A stretch of 64,000 nt of DNA, taken from Flammula alnicola. Its lineage: Eukaryota > Basidiomycota > Agaricomycetes > Agaricales > Strophariaceae. Shown piece after piece: positions 22,390-33,990 of this stretch. Location of the stretch: contig JADNRV010000011.1 in the NCBI GenBank assembly GCA_015499995.1, forward strand, positions 434,001 through 498,000, given 5' to 3'. The first letter of the stretch is position 1, and every line of letters begins with the position of its first letter. A program made the translations under genes and the position numbers. Under the pieces are notes generated by a model, which searched no databases, was not told the DNA's origin, and saw nothing but the letters and a program-made list of their open reading frames with translations.

Positions 22390-23287
22390 TACCAGCATGA
22401 AACGTGCACTGTACTCGTCATTTAGTATTCAAGTTGCTCGTACCCACACATAGGCATCGGTACAAGTATCAGTGATCGAGTTCTTTCGAATTCTCCAGTT
22501 TTATACCGCTGTCATTCTGGTCTCTGGTCTTTCAGATACTTGCAGTGCACATGGGCGTTGACATGCAGAACATTTTGATATTATTATCTACTAGCGCGGT
22601 CGCGCGCTTCGCACGCTCCCTTAGTAGTAGCATCATATCCATCCAATTTTAAAACTTTCATTTCGAAATTAACAGGAAAAGGACCTTCACCCAGTTATTT
22701 TTCAGCTTTCTGGACTATTTTACAATAAATACAGTTGCAAGGACTCAGGAGGGCACATAAAACAGTTAGTGCTCGTCTGCATTCCATCTTGTATTTAAGC
22801 AAATTGGCTGCCTTCTATTTCTCTGAATGCCCAACATACTGCAATGCGTAAGTAAGTCATTCTCTTTCAGAATTATTTGTGTAGAATCTGTAGATCTACT
22901 GTAGGCTGGTCAGCAGAAAAAGATGAAGGTAAAAGAAAGAACTGGAATATTCGCTCGATCATCAATGCCTAAAATGGTTTCAGGAGAGTTACATTTGAGT
23001 CACTTGTGACTGCCGGTGTAAATAAGTGGGGCGGGCCCAACAAAAAACGGAACTCTTCATCGAGGACGATACTCAAACGGATAGCGAAAAGAAACATGAG
23101 ACGATCAGTGGAAATCTTGGAATAATGATCTCTGTACAAGAAACGGAGTGATAAAATGGGATCGCAACCACGTTTGCGAAGCCGACGGCCTGAGAAACTG
23201 TGGGGCACCTAGCCTCTTTCGTTATAGTAGATAACTTCGCCGCAGGCAAGAAATTGAATCCAAGTAATACAGCGCCGCAGCCGACAT
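22390..23287. other. Intergenic region, aspartokinase to PMP3
   Basis: I see no gene. There is a GC-rich patch with CGCGGTCGCGCGCTTCGC near 22593-22611. The right end is the PMP3 promoter. Confidence 0.4.
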
Positions 23288-23313
23288 ATCACGTGATGTT
23301 CAGGTGACGTAAT
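23288..23313 (+). promoter_or_regulatory. Conserved promoter pair: ATCACGTGAT palindrome and GTGACGTAAT
   Basis: A 10-bp palindrome (23288-23297) is followed 6 bp later by GTGACGTAAT (23304-23313). Both, with almost the same spacing, are kept in front of the PMP3 pseudogene at 32739-32764. CACGTG is a bHLH (E-box) core and TGACGTAA a bZIP (CRE/ATF-like) core. The start codon is 86 bp downstream. Binding is inferred. Confidence 0.6.
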
Positions 23314-23398
23314 TGAACCGAAAGGAGAGCACAACGTTGGCACAACGTCCAACACCGCCTTCTTTCTCCTTACCACCACCACCCCAACTACCTTCGCA

Positions 23399-23870
23399 AT
23401 GGTCAGGTCTTCTGACGTTATCCTTATCCTCGTGAGTAGTGGTCGTCGTTGATGACAGTTTATTGAGCAGGATGGGCTGAACGTTCACCGTCTGACGACT
23501 ATAGGTCGCCATTCTCTTCCCGCCAGCCGCAGCTGGTATTGTTACAGGATGCAGCTGTGATTTACTCATTAACATTCTCTTGACTATGTGCGTATCGTCT
23601 TGAATTGTACCTATTTCTGCTATCTAACCATCATGACATCCTTCTCTAGCTTGGGTTATATCCCCGGACACATCCATGCGTTCTGGCTAATTTACAAGAA
23701 GATGCAGGCTGAGGAACGTTATGGAAACGGTGGATTCATATGTGAGTCAACTCCGTCTGTCAAATGTCTTGTGCTGATGACTCGCCGAAGATATCGGCAA
23801 TGGACAATACCAACCCCTGTATGTAAGCGATGGCCCCGCACCTCAGTACTACGGTGCGACTGGACCGTAG
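23399..23870 (+). CDS. PMP3/UPF0057 family plasma-membrane proteolipid
   Basis: Four exons, 23399-23431, 23505-23587, 23650-23741 and 23791-23870, give 95 aa with all phases matching. The sequence shows VAILFPPAAAGIVTGCSCD, LLINILLTMLGYIPGHIHAFW and LIYKKMQAEERYG, the two hydrophobic segments and linker that define Pmp3 (Rci2/Sna1 type) proteins. The tail is YIGNGQYQPLYVSDGP. These small proteins sit in the plasma membrane, influence membrane potential and confer tolerance to cations; loss in yeast gives sodium sensitivity. The C-terminal tail is longer than in yeast Pmp3 (55 aa), resembling the Sna-type members. A broken copy of gene and promoter lies at 32.74-33.14 kb. Confidence 0.93.
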
Positions 23871-26089
23871 AGAGTCGGTTACCCTCTTTGGGAGATATGG
23901 ATGAGATTCTGCCATTGAATCTTCCGTTATTCCTTTCCGTCTCTGTATATCCTTTTCCTGTAAAGCTGTATTCTCCCATCTATCCTGGATTTTCCCTGAT
24001 GCTTCCCACGTCCATTTAAAACGGAAGAAAAGTTTGACAGAAGAGGTTCCTCCGAGTCTATGCATTTTTTGCAGATGTTTTGGCCGTTGGGTCCAACTCT
24101 CAGCTCTTTTACTGGCTAATTCGGAGGTCTATCATCATTTGGTGCGTCGACTAATCCAACTCATTTGATTATGTATTGTCACTGATGTCCTCAACGCAGA
24201 ATTATTTAAAGCAGTGAGGTCTGGTGAGGGCCCCGACAATCGTGCTGGACAGATTCATGTCCCTTCACCTCTTAACCTCTCGATATTGGAATAACGGCAC
24301 CCACCCGCGGGCGCGTCTCTCAATCTCAATCTTTGCCTTCGACATTTCGGTAGCTTTCGCGGTCGGAAATCCAGGTTGTCATTATTCACACACGCTGTGT
24401 TCTCTGATGATTCCACCATCAGATCTTCCCCGAGTCTGGAATGAAAAGTGGCCTTGGTGTTGTTTCACAGCAATTTCTTTCAAAATTGCTTTCCTAAAAT
24501 TCTCGAGTCGAGGATGAATTCTCTGCGCACCGCTTTCCGTTGGCAGCGACGCTGACGAGTGCGATAGCGATGAATTAATCGATCGTCCTGAGATTCAGGA
24601 CGACCGATTGGTGGCAACTGCCATCCTTTCGGTGACGGCTCTCGGGGTGGAATTTCTGTATTGATTCGTTAGAGGGTTCAGGAAGCCTGATGTGGGTTTC
24701 GGATAATTTTTTGCGCCTTTTGCTTTAGCACATGGACTTGAGGGCAACTGTGATGTCCATTGTCGAGGCAATAGTGTTGTCGCCGGAACGAAGTAACTTC
24801 GAGGTGGACTTCGCCTGGGTTCGAAAATGCACCACTTCGGATCACATCATTGACAACGAGTTGGTTCGAGCGCGAAGTGTATCAAATCGGACATGTGATG
24901 GCACCGCGCGTCTGCCTTTGCGTTCGACTTGATTCGCTCACGACGCTCTATGCCCCCTCCCTTTATTTTTGCCTCCACTCTGGACGTGATACCATTAAAA
25001 GTAACCAAGAAATTATATTATCATTTTTAGCGCAGAACCTTCCCCACCTTTTCATCAAAGTGACGTAATACAGCAAAGTTAATGCCACGATTCCATACAG
25101 ACAGATATCTGAAAAAACTGTCACCCATAGATTAGACTCATCAGAACCTCAAAAATACAGAGAAATGGTTTTTATATGAGAGGCGAATAACTTCAACAAG
25201 CAATTTCTAGGGTGTAGCACCGTAAGTGCTGGGTTTATCATATTTAATCAATTTGCCTGTCTAGGCAGTGAGTTCAGATCAAGCCAGTTTGATTTATTTC
25301 CCAACTTGAGTTTTCTCTGATCATTTCATTGGTTGGAGCTTTGATGGCAGAGAACACCGACCTCGCGAAATACCTCGACGTGACACTTCGACCCAACTCG
25401 AAAATTCGAGCTGATTTGAAGTGTTCACTCAGCATCGCCTGGCATCGCCTGGCAACACTAATAGATCATGTTGATCGAATGGAAAGCACCGACATCATTA
25501 TGCAGTCACTCAGGTTGACCGGAGGTCAACAGTCACGGGAGTAGCCTCGAGAAGGACGGGCCTGCCACAGAGCTTCTACATCCGCTGGGTTTGACGGCTC
25601 ACGGAAAATGTGTCGGTCCAGCACTGACCTAGCATCAACACAGCATATCACAACAGAGAAACCTGTACAAAACCTGTACAGAACTTCAGGGTAATGTCAT
25701 CCAATTGATTTGACCGAATTCTGTGGCGAAGAACGACCAATGGGCGGCTATTTCGCCTGTTTTCACTGAGCTCGTCTAATTCCCGCCCTTTTCCTTTGAC
25801 CGGTCAGTCCAGATTGGCCTTTTTTGACCCCTTTTTGGCCTGACCCCGGCCTGACCGGTCATGACCCGGGTCATTGACACCACTGGTGACATTATGTACA
25901 TCTAAAATTGAGTGGTTAGTGATCTATATTTAGGAGGTGGATCTAAATTAGGAAGGCACAGACGCCACACTCCCAACTTGGACGATCTCCGACAAGCTTT
26001 ATGTACGAACCGTAACGGTTAGTTGGGTGGTACTGCTTACACTTCTAAACAAACAATGTGAGATGGGGTAATCGACAGAGACTCCTCTC
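23871..26089. other. Gene-poor region downstream of PMP3
   Basis: No convincing gene on either strand. Short local repeats occur, such as CATCGCCTGG twice in tandem near 25434-25455 and ACCTGTACA twice near 25661-25682. ORFs at 24224-24517 and 25329-25544 lack motifs. Confidence 0.4.
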
Positions 26090-26347
26090 CATGCATCATG
26101 GGATGCCAAAGCAATCAGAGTACCGTATTGCTCGGAGGATGATCTCTAAAAATATTCTGTTGAGTCGAATTGGCACATCAAGTCCGCGGCCACGCTTTCA
26201 GATTCTTAATGGTCTATAGGAATCCAAGAATAGACTGATTCTGGTATATAAAGCTAAGCCGAATGTAACTCCTGAAGGAGTAAACAACCATCTCTTTCAA
26301 CAAGGAACTCCGTCTCTTACCAGCTCTGCCTTTCTTTGTCGTTAACA

Positions 26348-27710
26348 ATGACATCCCAGATCGACCTAATGTGAGTTCTATCTGACCATCATAATATATT
26401 CTATTGACCAGTAGGCGCTCGTCTGCACAGTGTCGGACTTTTAGTATGCAGGGTACTTCATGAAGCGTTCTAAGCATTCATGCTGTTTACTTTAGCTGAC
26501 AGGCTTTGCCTTAAATTTGTGCTTGTTCGGTGTTCTAACGATACAAGTCTGTAAGAATCGTTAAAATATATCAAGCAGAGCGGATAACAAGCTAACTTTT
26601 GAAGATTTTTACTGCGCGGCCTTTCCAAAGGACCGCTTCCTTCTGAAGACGGTGATATATGCGGTGTACATGCTAGAATCTGCACAGACACTTCTTCTTT
26701 CCGTCGACGCATTTAAAATGTTTGCAATTGGTTTTGGAAATTCGACATCCTTCGCCAAACTTGATCTTCATTCAGGCTGGTTCTCGATTCCCATCATGAG
26801 TGGCATAAGTGAGTACATGTCCTTATACTTAAAATTATTGTACCAGAAATAACGTCTTAAAACAGTTGCATGCTTTTCACAAGGTTTCTATACCTATCGA
26901 ATTTTTGTGGTATCGCAATCTAGGTATATCCCTGGAGTGATACTGCTGGTGCGTCAGATGCATCATGGCTCGGTATTCTCTCAACGCATTACCCTTACAG
27001 CTTTCATTATTTCAATTGGGAGGGGCGATCGCAATTGGGCTGCAAGCAAAAAGGGCTCGTTTTTGGATCAAGTCTTGTCAAGTAATACAGCATTAATTGC
27101 AGGCGGAGTAAGCTTGATTGCTCTTCCGATCTGCCATTTCAGCTTCAATGTCACCTAGATTTGGGCAGGCGGAAGCGCTGCATGCGATATAATGATTGCC
27201 GCTTGCATGACTTACTATGTTTGTACTTTCACATACACTTTTCACTGTAAACTTACGAACTGACATGAACGTATGCAGCTGAGGCGTAGAGATACCGGAT
27301 TCAAGAAGACTCGCGATATCCTCACAAAAATTATTGTATTGACAATCGAAACGGGAACAGTGACAGGTGTGTTCTAACAGCTGGACTATATTTAACTCTA
27401 ATGTGTCATATATTCACCCCCAGCTACCTTAGCTATCATCGTTATGGTCCTGGCAATCCTTCCTGATCATCTATTATACTGGGTCCTATTTGTCATGGTG
27501 CTCGGAAAAGTATATTCAAACTCCATGATGGTCGCACTCAACAGCAGAATGAAGGTTTTCCCTAACGCTTCTCGCCCTGTATGGAATGAGGACAGAACCT
27601 TATTCCCAAGCGCAAGGCATGAGGGAACATTGTCATTACGCGAAGATGTGGTGTTTGCTCCTCTCCGCCCAGTTCCATCCAATGACACAGAACATCCCGC
27701 GATGGTGTAG
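26348..27710 (+). CDS. DUF6534-like seven-TM membrane protein, copy A, with a frameshift
   Basis: The start MTSQIDL is followed by several short exons. Readable parts are LTGFALNLCLFGVLTIQV, then YCAAFPKDRFLLKTVIYAV and YMLESAQTLLLSVDAFKM, GFYTYRIFVVSQSRYIPGVI, LSLFQLGGAIAIGLQAK, IWAGGSAACDIMIAACMTYY, LRRRDTGFKKTRDILTKI, and LAIIVMVLAILPDHLL ending with LGKVYSNSMMVALNSRM. This succession of hydrophobic segments with the RRxTGFxxT and YSNSxMxxLNSR motifs is typical of a large basidiomycete family of multi-pass membrane proteins (DUF6534), function unknown. Near 27050-27065 the frame after GLQAK must shift by one base to reach FLDQVLSSNTALIAGG. The first exon boundaries are uncertain. An inverted copy lies at 43782-45119. 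Confidence 0.72.
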
Positions 27711-28207
27711 TAGTGGGATCTGGACGGCGCTCGCTTAGAATTAAATTAGATTACTCTAGGATACGGCTGTGCATGACCAATGACCATGTGTGCCAGCACG
27801 ACTCGATGTAGACTGCAACCCACCTTGCCTGCGATGTATCCCTCACGGCGCCGCCTTGCCCAGTCAGATTGGCCTGTTCCAATGGCTTCATACCTTTTCT
27901 GAGTCTATTCCACATCATCTATTGCGTAATCCACGAGAAAGTATTGTATCCAGTGCAAGAAAGTGGCGTAGAGCTACAACGGTGTGAGAGATAATAAGGT
28001 TACGATTATTGTATGTGACAGTATTGCATATAATACAAATTGTAAAATAAGAGTAGGATAGGGAGTGAATGTCCGACTTAATAAGTATAAGAATAGCGGT
28101 CCATAATCATGATGTCGTGGCTGTCGTGTAGAAAATCATGGTTGGAATAAAAGATAAAACCATATGAACGAAATAAATAAGATAGCGGGCAAGGAAAAGA
28201 CGAGGAA
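27711..28207. other. Intergenic region between convergent genes
   Basis: I see no gene. It lies between the 3' ends of the DUF6534-like gene (plus) and the receptor-like gene (minus), so it should hold two 3' UTRs. The right half is AT-rich. Confidence 0.4.
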
Positions 28208-31200
28208 TTAAAATGGTTTATGGAAAGGATGCTTCGACGATTTGGTGTGCGATTGCTCGCCAACGCCAAACGTACTGGCAGAGAACCGCGACGTTAGATC
28301 CTTCTTGACAGGCTGTCGTGGATCCGGTACGCGTCGGGGTGCACCAGTCAGCTGCGAGTATATCGACGGCGCTGACATGTGGCTGCTCGCATCGCTGATG
28401 GAACGCTGGTCAGAATCTTGATGCGTCACAGCAACTCGGGTGTAACGGGATTGGTGGTAGTAGCGGGAGGGTTCCGGCGACGGTGTCCTGTTGTAGGACC
28501 CGATCAGCCTGACCATGTCGACGTCGGCGGCAGCAGGGGTGGGGGTTCGCGCTTCTTCTAGTGCTCGGAGCTTGTGCACCTTAACGTCTTCGTCTTCGCG
28601 AACAGGGCCGAGATGGACGATGGTGGGCATCGGACGGCTAGGAGTATGTCCGAAGAGTCTCTCGCCCCAGCGGACGAGTTTCCACCGCCAGCCCACACCC
28701 GCCGTAACAGTACGGTTAGCGACGTGTCCGTCATCGTGAATGGAGTTGAAGTAGATGGGCGAGGACGCATGCACGTGGTTGGGCGCCTTTTCCTTGTGTC
28801 CGAAAAGCTTCCGTACCCAATGTATGAGCTTCCATCGCCAGCTACGGCCATAGTCGGGGGAGTAAATATCCATCTTATTCGCGCGCTTCTTGCGCTGGCG
28901 CCGGCGGCAGCACCATATAACGACGAGGAAGATGAAGGCACACCCGAGGGCCATCAGAAGAATCTGCCACCACTCCAACCTGCGCGTCTTGACCACTGTC
29001 GTCGACGTGTCGATTCCAGGTGCCGGAGGCAGGGTCGTGTTTCCCCCAGACACAGGTAACTGAGGGACGAGATCGGAGAGGCAGACGCCTAAGCCAGCGA
29101 TGACGCTCGAGTTGGACTGACAATTGGCCGCCACGCACGTTCCGCCCCGGAGGACTTGGGAAGAGCTTGAACAGGCCAGGCAGTTACTTGGGCCAGCTCC
29201 TGAGCAGCTAGAGCAACTCGAATCGCATGTTTGGCATGAAGATGATGTAAGTTCGAAGAATTGAGTCTTGCTACATGTTGGCAAGCACCGTCCGTTGGTC
29301 AGAACGGGTCGATTCGAAGGGCAGCTCGTGCATTGGTTGAAGGCGCCTCCTGAGCAGCTGGCGCAGTCGGGATGACAGTTTAAACAAGATCCAGAGGAGG
29401 AAAACGTGCTCGAAGGGCAGGCCGAGACACATTTCCCTCCAGAGGCCAATTGGTTATTGGCACATGTCAAACAAAACGTAGACGATCCTGCACATGTGGT
29501 ACAGGAGGAGTCACAAGCTAGAAGAAATAGTACGTGAGCAATTTTCAGCGAATTGGGAAGTTCAAGATGACGTACGGATGCAGGTCAAGTTGTCTTGGGA
29601 CGAGATGGTGGTTCCTGAAGGACAATTCTCGACGCAAGTGCCATTGCTGAGGAAGAAGCCAGGCAGGCATGCGGTGCATTGCTTCTGGTCCACGGTAGAA
29701 GCCACGCTGAAGGCCGGAATTTCGCACTGGGTGCATGTAGCGCCACAACCTGTTGACAGAGAAATTAAGGCTATGCAGACGAACATTAAAGGGTGAAACG
29801 TACTGTCGCATTCACGTTTATTATTGTCGGCAATGAGGTTCGTTCCTTGGCAAACACCGACGGAGTTGGCAGATACGCATCCTCCGTTGTTAGTGAAGGT
29901 ACCGGCCGCACAAATGATACAATCATTCGATGTTCCTGCCGTACATGTCTGGCACGTAGAAGAGCATGGCGAGCAAGATGCACCATTCGCGAAGCTACCG
30001 TCGGGGCATAGTTGGCCACCAGTCGTGCTAGATTGAGGAGGATTGCACTTCGTACGATCGTTGCCATTCTGAGAGAACCCTGATTTGCAGGTGACACACT
30101 CGCCCGTTCCATCTGCACATTGTGTACAGCCGAGTTGGCAAACTAGATCGTAAAAATCGTCAGTGTTAGAAGAGGAAAACAAATACCAAAACGTACTTTG
30201 ACAGTCACCTGACGAGGTCAAGAAGAAACCTGGCAAGCACTTCGAGCAAAGAGTCCCGTCGTCACCAGTGGTGAATCCGGGATTGCAAGCACATGTCCCG
30301 TTGGCGCCACAAACTCCGCTTTTGCATTTACATGTAGCAGGGGCGTTGGCAATTGTAGGCTTTAAACACCTGCCCGAGCCTGTAATTCCTTCGTCGCACG
30401 TTGTGCAGTTGGCTGGACAAGGCTGACAATTGGGACCAAAGAACCCAGAGGCACATGTTTCGCAAGAAGACCCTGTAAATCCGGCTGGACACTGACAAGT
30501 CCCTGACGCAGTGCACACTCCTGAACCTGAGCAGCTAGGCGTGCAAGCAGCGGATTGGACGTCCAAGAGCGAAAGGGAGCCGAAGTCGCGTGACGGGAGC
30601 TGGCCGACATCTGGAATGGCGTCCCAGACGATGATACGGTTATTGGAACCGGCATTCAAGGCTACCCAGACGTTTGAAGAGAGGGCGAGGGCACTCGCGG
30701 TCAGTGGCGTTGAAGTGTTTCCAATGGGCGCCGAAGGAAGAGCTGTAAAGGAAGCTTGGCCTGAATAAAGTGTGTTTGCGTAGAAAGATACACCGGGTTG
30801 CAGAGCAAGATTAAGAGGAAAAAATATAGGTGACGAGATGTTGAAGCCAGGAGATGATGTTATGGATACAGAAGAGGCTGTGAGGGAATCATGGAGAAGT
30901 TGTGGGTTTGTGGTGGTGGTATAGACACCAGGAAGAAGATGGATAGATGTGGTGGTACCAGGAGTAAATACTGTGGCACCGACTGTAAGGGTAATCTATC
31001 AGATACAATTTCGGGATTCATCCAAGCGTAAAACTCACTGGTTGTGTTGAAATTGCCTTGGAGGCATTGTCCTGCAATACACAGAATTGTTGGGGTAGAT
31101 TGAGCGACTAAATAGACATTTAATTAGCGGAGAGAAAGCATGAAATTTGGGTGGGTACGCACTAATTGATATGGGCAAGAACAGCAGGAGGCTGAGAGCG

Positions 31201-31217
31201 TCAAGGCTCCCGAACAT
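28208..31217 (-). CDS. Cysteine-rich, single-pass receptor-like membrane protein (furin/EGF-like repeats)
   Basis: A multi-exon gene starting MFGSLDALSLLLFLPISI, a clear signal peptide, with an intron at 31108-31162. The N-terminal ~190 residues form a Thr/Ser-rich ectodomain. Cysteine-rich modules follow: CTPSCSGSGVCTASGTCQC and CPANCTTC, then CSKCLPGFFL, CTQCADGTGECVTC, CQTCTAGTSNDC, CTACLPGFFLSNGTCVENC and CNQCTSC-type units, consistent with EGF-like and furin-like (GF receptor) repeats. Near the C-terminus comes a transmembrane helix (WWQILLMALGCAFIFLVVIW) with a CCRRRQRKK stop-transfer, then about 200 cytoplasmic residues rich in Ser, Pro, His and Arg, containing two WRWKL motifs. No kinase or TIR domain is present. 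Ligand and role are unknown; cell-surface sensing or adhesion is plausible. Exon joins at 29.50-29.56, 29.79-29.82 and 30.15-30.20 kb are inferred from frame continuity. Confidence 0.83.
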
Positions 31218-31350
31218 CGCGAGGTCGTCTAAACGAATGAAGAGAGATGGTGGTAAGAGTCAAAGTGCAGAAAGGAGCATCCAAGATCGATGGCGAAAGG
31301 ACAAGGCCCTTCGCCTGACTCGGTGCGCAGCATGCATTGTCCGTTCCCCG

Positions 31351-31508
31351 TGGCCTCTCCCTTTTGTTCTGCTCACTGTTCAACACAATAAAGATGCCCA
31401 ACTCTCGACCGTTGCCATTGTTGCCCAAATCGGGCCATTATTTGGCTAGAGCATGTTTGTCTACCTTTACAGCCAGACAAAGGCAAATACGTATTTGCAC
31501 AGCCACAT
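31351..31508 (+). repeat. Dispersed direct repeat R2, copy 1
   Basis: About 158 bp, closely similar to 33211-33372, from TCCCTTTTGTTCTGCTCA to TATTTGCACAGCCACAT. It sits upstream of the receptor-like gene, 134 bp from its start codon, so it may overlap the promoter. No coding frame is shared. Confidence 0.85.
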
Positions 31509-32332
31509 GACCGAGATTGGTCTTTCTGTCAGAAAATTTGGCGGCGTACAGGTGATGTATCATTGAAAACTTCTGTCTCTTCAGAATTAATTGTTTTGCA
31601 ATGAAATGCTCACATTTCACAAATTAGGTATCTGCCTACTCGAAAGTTATCTGCCATGGCAGATAACTCACGTGATATTTTCCCGCGCATCCGACACTTG
31701 CTCCTGCTGGAGATCGGCTCTTGCGCACTCGATAGAGGCTCAAATAAATTACGGAAATAGCTGAAAAAAATCAGAAACTCTTTGAATTAGTGTCTAAAAT
31801 GCCCCGGGAAATTTTTGAGGCATAAAACAGCTTATTGAGCTCAATATTCGAAAAAACAATACCTGAAAGTTACTGAAAATCTATCTGGCCAGTGCACGCA
31901 GAATGCGCGCCAGGAATTTTTCGACATTTTGTGGATGGCAGAAATGAAATTTAGAGCTACAAAAAATCCCCTGAGGGGTCAGAGCTGTCCAGCGAATTCT
32001 CTCTCTTTCCCTCTTTTTTTGAATTCTTTTTCTTACTTCTGACCGTGAAAATACCCAGACTATTGATGGGAAAACCGAAAATTTTCCAGCAAAAATGGCT
32101 TCGTTGTGTGAGTTGCTCATTCTTAGATACATGAATAAGCATCTTGTAAACTGAATACTGCGATGAATTCATACCACAGAAAGTTACTGCAACATGCTCC
32201 TTTCCTTCGTTCATGTATCCTTCTTCTGTCCTCCATTCCATTCCAGCAGATCGGAAGCGCCACTCCCCCAGCTATCCCAAAACTCAGGAGGAGAGTCAAG
32301 ATCTGTTCGTCTGCTCGTTGGAGAGCCTCCCA
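31509..32332. other. Non-coding region
   Basis: I see no gene. A TCACGTGATATTTT string at about 31669-31682 is identical to the one in the PMP3-pseudogene promoter at 32740-32753. Confidence 0.4.
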
Positions 32333-32662
32333 TTAGAATTGAGCCAAGCAGAACGCACCATCGAAGGATGGCCAAATGGCCGGCGTGCAAATCTTACGGG
32401 CAATATCAGCCAGTGTTTTGTCATCTGAAGGTGGCACTGGATTATTCATCAACTGTTTTTCATCGCGGCCATCCTCCATAACGATCATGACATTGAGATT
32501 GTCATCCTTCTCATAGCCGTTGCCGATGTATTTGTAGGCATCCCTCGGGATACAGTCAATGATGGAGATGACATAGTCATGTGGATCTTTGGGTGGCTGA
32601 ACATTGAAGGTTCGGCTTATCTTTGACTGTTCAAGCTTGTAACCCTTGAGAAAAAGAGGCAT
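32333..32662 (-). CDS. Small hypothetical protein (109 aa)
   Basis: An uninterrupted ORF of 109 codons begins MPLFLKGYKLEQSKISRTFN, contains DPHDYVISIIDCIPRDAYKY and ends DGAFCLAQF. Composition is ordinary for a folded, soluble acidic protein (many D, E, K and hydrophobics), with no signal peptide, transmembrane segment or known motif. I do not recognise it. It is divergent from the PMP3 pseudogene and convergent with nothing obvious. Chance cannot be ruled out at this length, but codon-like composition supports a real gene or the single exon of one. Confidence 0.5.
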   Translation of the reverse strand: MPLFLKGYKLEQSKISRTFNVQPPKDPHDYVISIIDCIPRDAYKYIGNGYEKDDNLNVMIVMEDGRDEKQLMNNPVPPSDDKTLADIARKICTPAIWPSFDGAFCLAQF

Positions 32663-32738
32663 CGTATACAGATAGTGGAAGCAGAGTGCAAGTCTTGAAG
32701 AAAGGATTCAAACTGTGAATCCGACTTAACTTGGATAT

Positions 32739-33140
32739 ATCACGTGATATTTTGGTGACGTAATAGAAACGATGGAGAGCATAGTGACAAGGTCCAACTT
32801 TCTCCTTACCATCACCCCCAACTACCTTCGCGATGTGTCGTCTTCGAGGACAGTTTATTAAGCAGGATGGGCTGAACCTTCACTGCCTGACCACTATAGG
32901 TCGGCGGTCGCCATTCTCTTCCCGCCAGCCGCAGCTGGTATTGTTACAAGATGCAGCTCTGATTTACTCATTAATATTCTGCTGACCATATCCGTACCGT
33001 CTTGAATTGTTTCTGTTTCTGCTCTCTAATCATCATAACATCCTTCTCTAGCTTGGGTTATATCCCCGGACACATTCACGCGTTCTGGCTAATTTACAAG
33101 AAGATGCAGGCTGAAGAACGTACTTAATTCATATGTGAGT
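32739..33140 (+). pseudogene. PMP3 pseudogene with retained promoter
   Basis: Colinear with 23288-23741. The promoter palindrome and GTGACGTAAT are kept at 32739-32764, and exon 2 and exon 3 are recognisable (VAILFPPAAAGIVTRCSSD, then LGYIPGHIHAFWLIYKKMQA). It is broken: the coding part of exon 1 is deleted after the ATG and replaced by a short sequence, the reading GCS becomes RCS, and exon 3 ends in a TAA after EERT. The last exon is degraded. Introns are still in place, so it arose by DNA duplication, not retroposition. Confidence 0.88.
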
Positions 33141-33210
33141 GATGAGTCAACCCCTTGTCTGTCAAAGTATGTAAGTAATGGCCCCGGGGTCGCTCCTCAC
33201 TACGAGATGG

Positions 33211-33372
33211 TGGCCCTCCCTTTTGTTCTGCTCAGTGTTCAACACAATAAAGACGCCCAACTCTCAACCGTTTAAATTGCCATTGTTACCCAAATCGGGC
33301 CATTGTTTGGCTAGGGCATGTTTGTCTACCTTTACAACCAAGTATAGGCAAATACATATTTGCACAGCCACA
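33211..33372 (+). repeat. Dispersed direct repeat R2, copy 2
   Basis: Similar to 31351-31508 in the same orientation and directly downstream of the PMP3 pseudogene. This copy has a few extra bases (TTTAAA after CAACCG). Confidence 0.85.
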
Positions 33373-33990
33373 TTGCCCACCATTCCTGCAGAGTACAAGT
33401 TGTTCCGTAGTACTACAAGTGCATAACGGCTGATTCGCAGTTCAGCGACACAAATGTCCAGTAAATGTCCAGAGCTGAAATCGAAATTTTTATAAACCGA
33501 GTCCATAAATATTGGGTTCATTTCAAAGTTAAATAGAGCCCCGCCAACAGACAAGCCAGAAGAATGAGTCTACGTTGTCAAGTAACTAACAGCCAGAGAA
33601 ACGCCCCCATTTCTTTGAAATGGAGGGTGGTGTCGTGTATACAATTGGTACAGTAAGTAAGTATACAAATTTATGCAATATAAGGGTGTACGAGCAGAAT
33701 AAGAACTTTATGTAAATCTACAGCCAAATGCCAAATGCCCTTGTAAATAGAGCGATATTAAATATTCTGCAAGTTGGCCATGCGCGAGTCCGAGGTGAAC
33801 TGGACGGCAAAACAAAAATAATGGTATGATGCCATCTTTCCAGACTGAAGAGTGGGCATAGGCATAGGATGCTCGTGATAAACGCGGCCCGAGCCCAATG
33901 ACCCAGATATTGCTTCGACTTTTCGACCATAGTCGAAAAGACAGTAGGAATTGAGTGGTAGTGAGTGGAGATGTAGGCCCTATAATTCGC

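Noticed and set aside
28558..30768. Plus-strand ORFs opposite the cysteine-rich receptor
   Set aside because: They are shadow frames; the minus strand has the signal peptide, cysteine repeats and TM helix in order.
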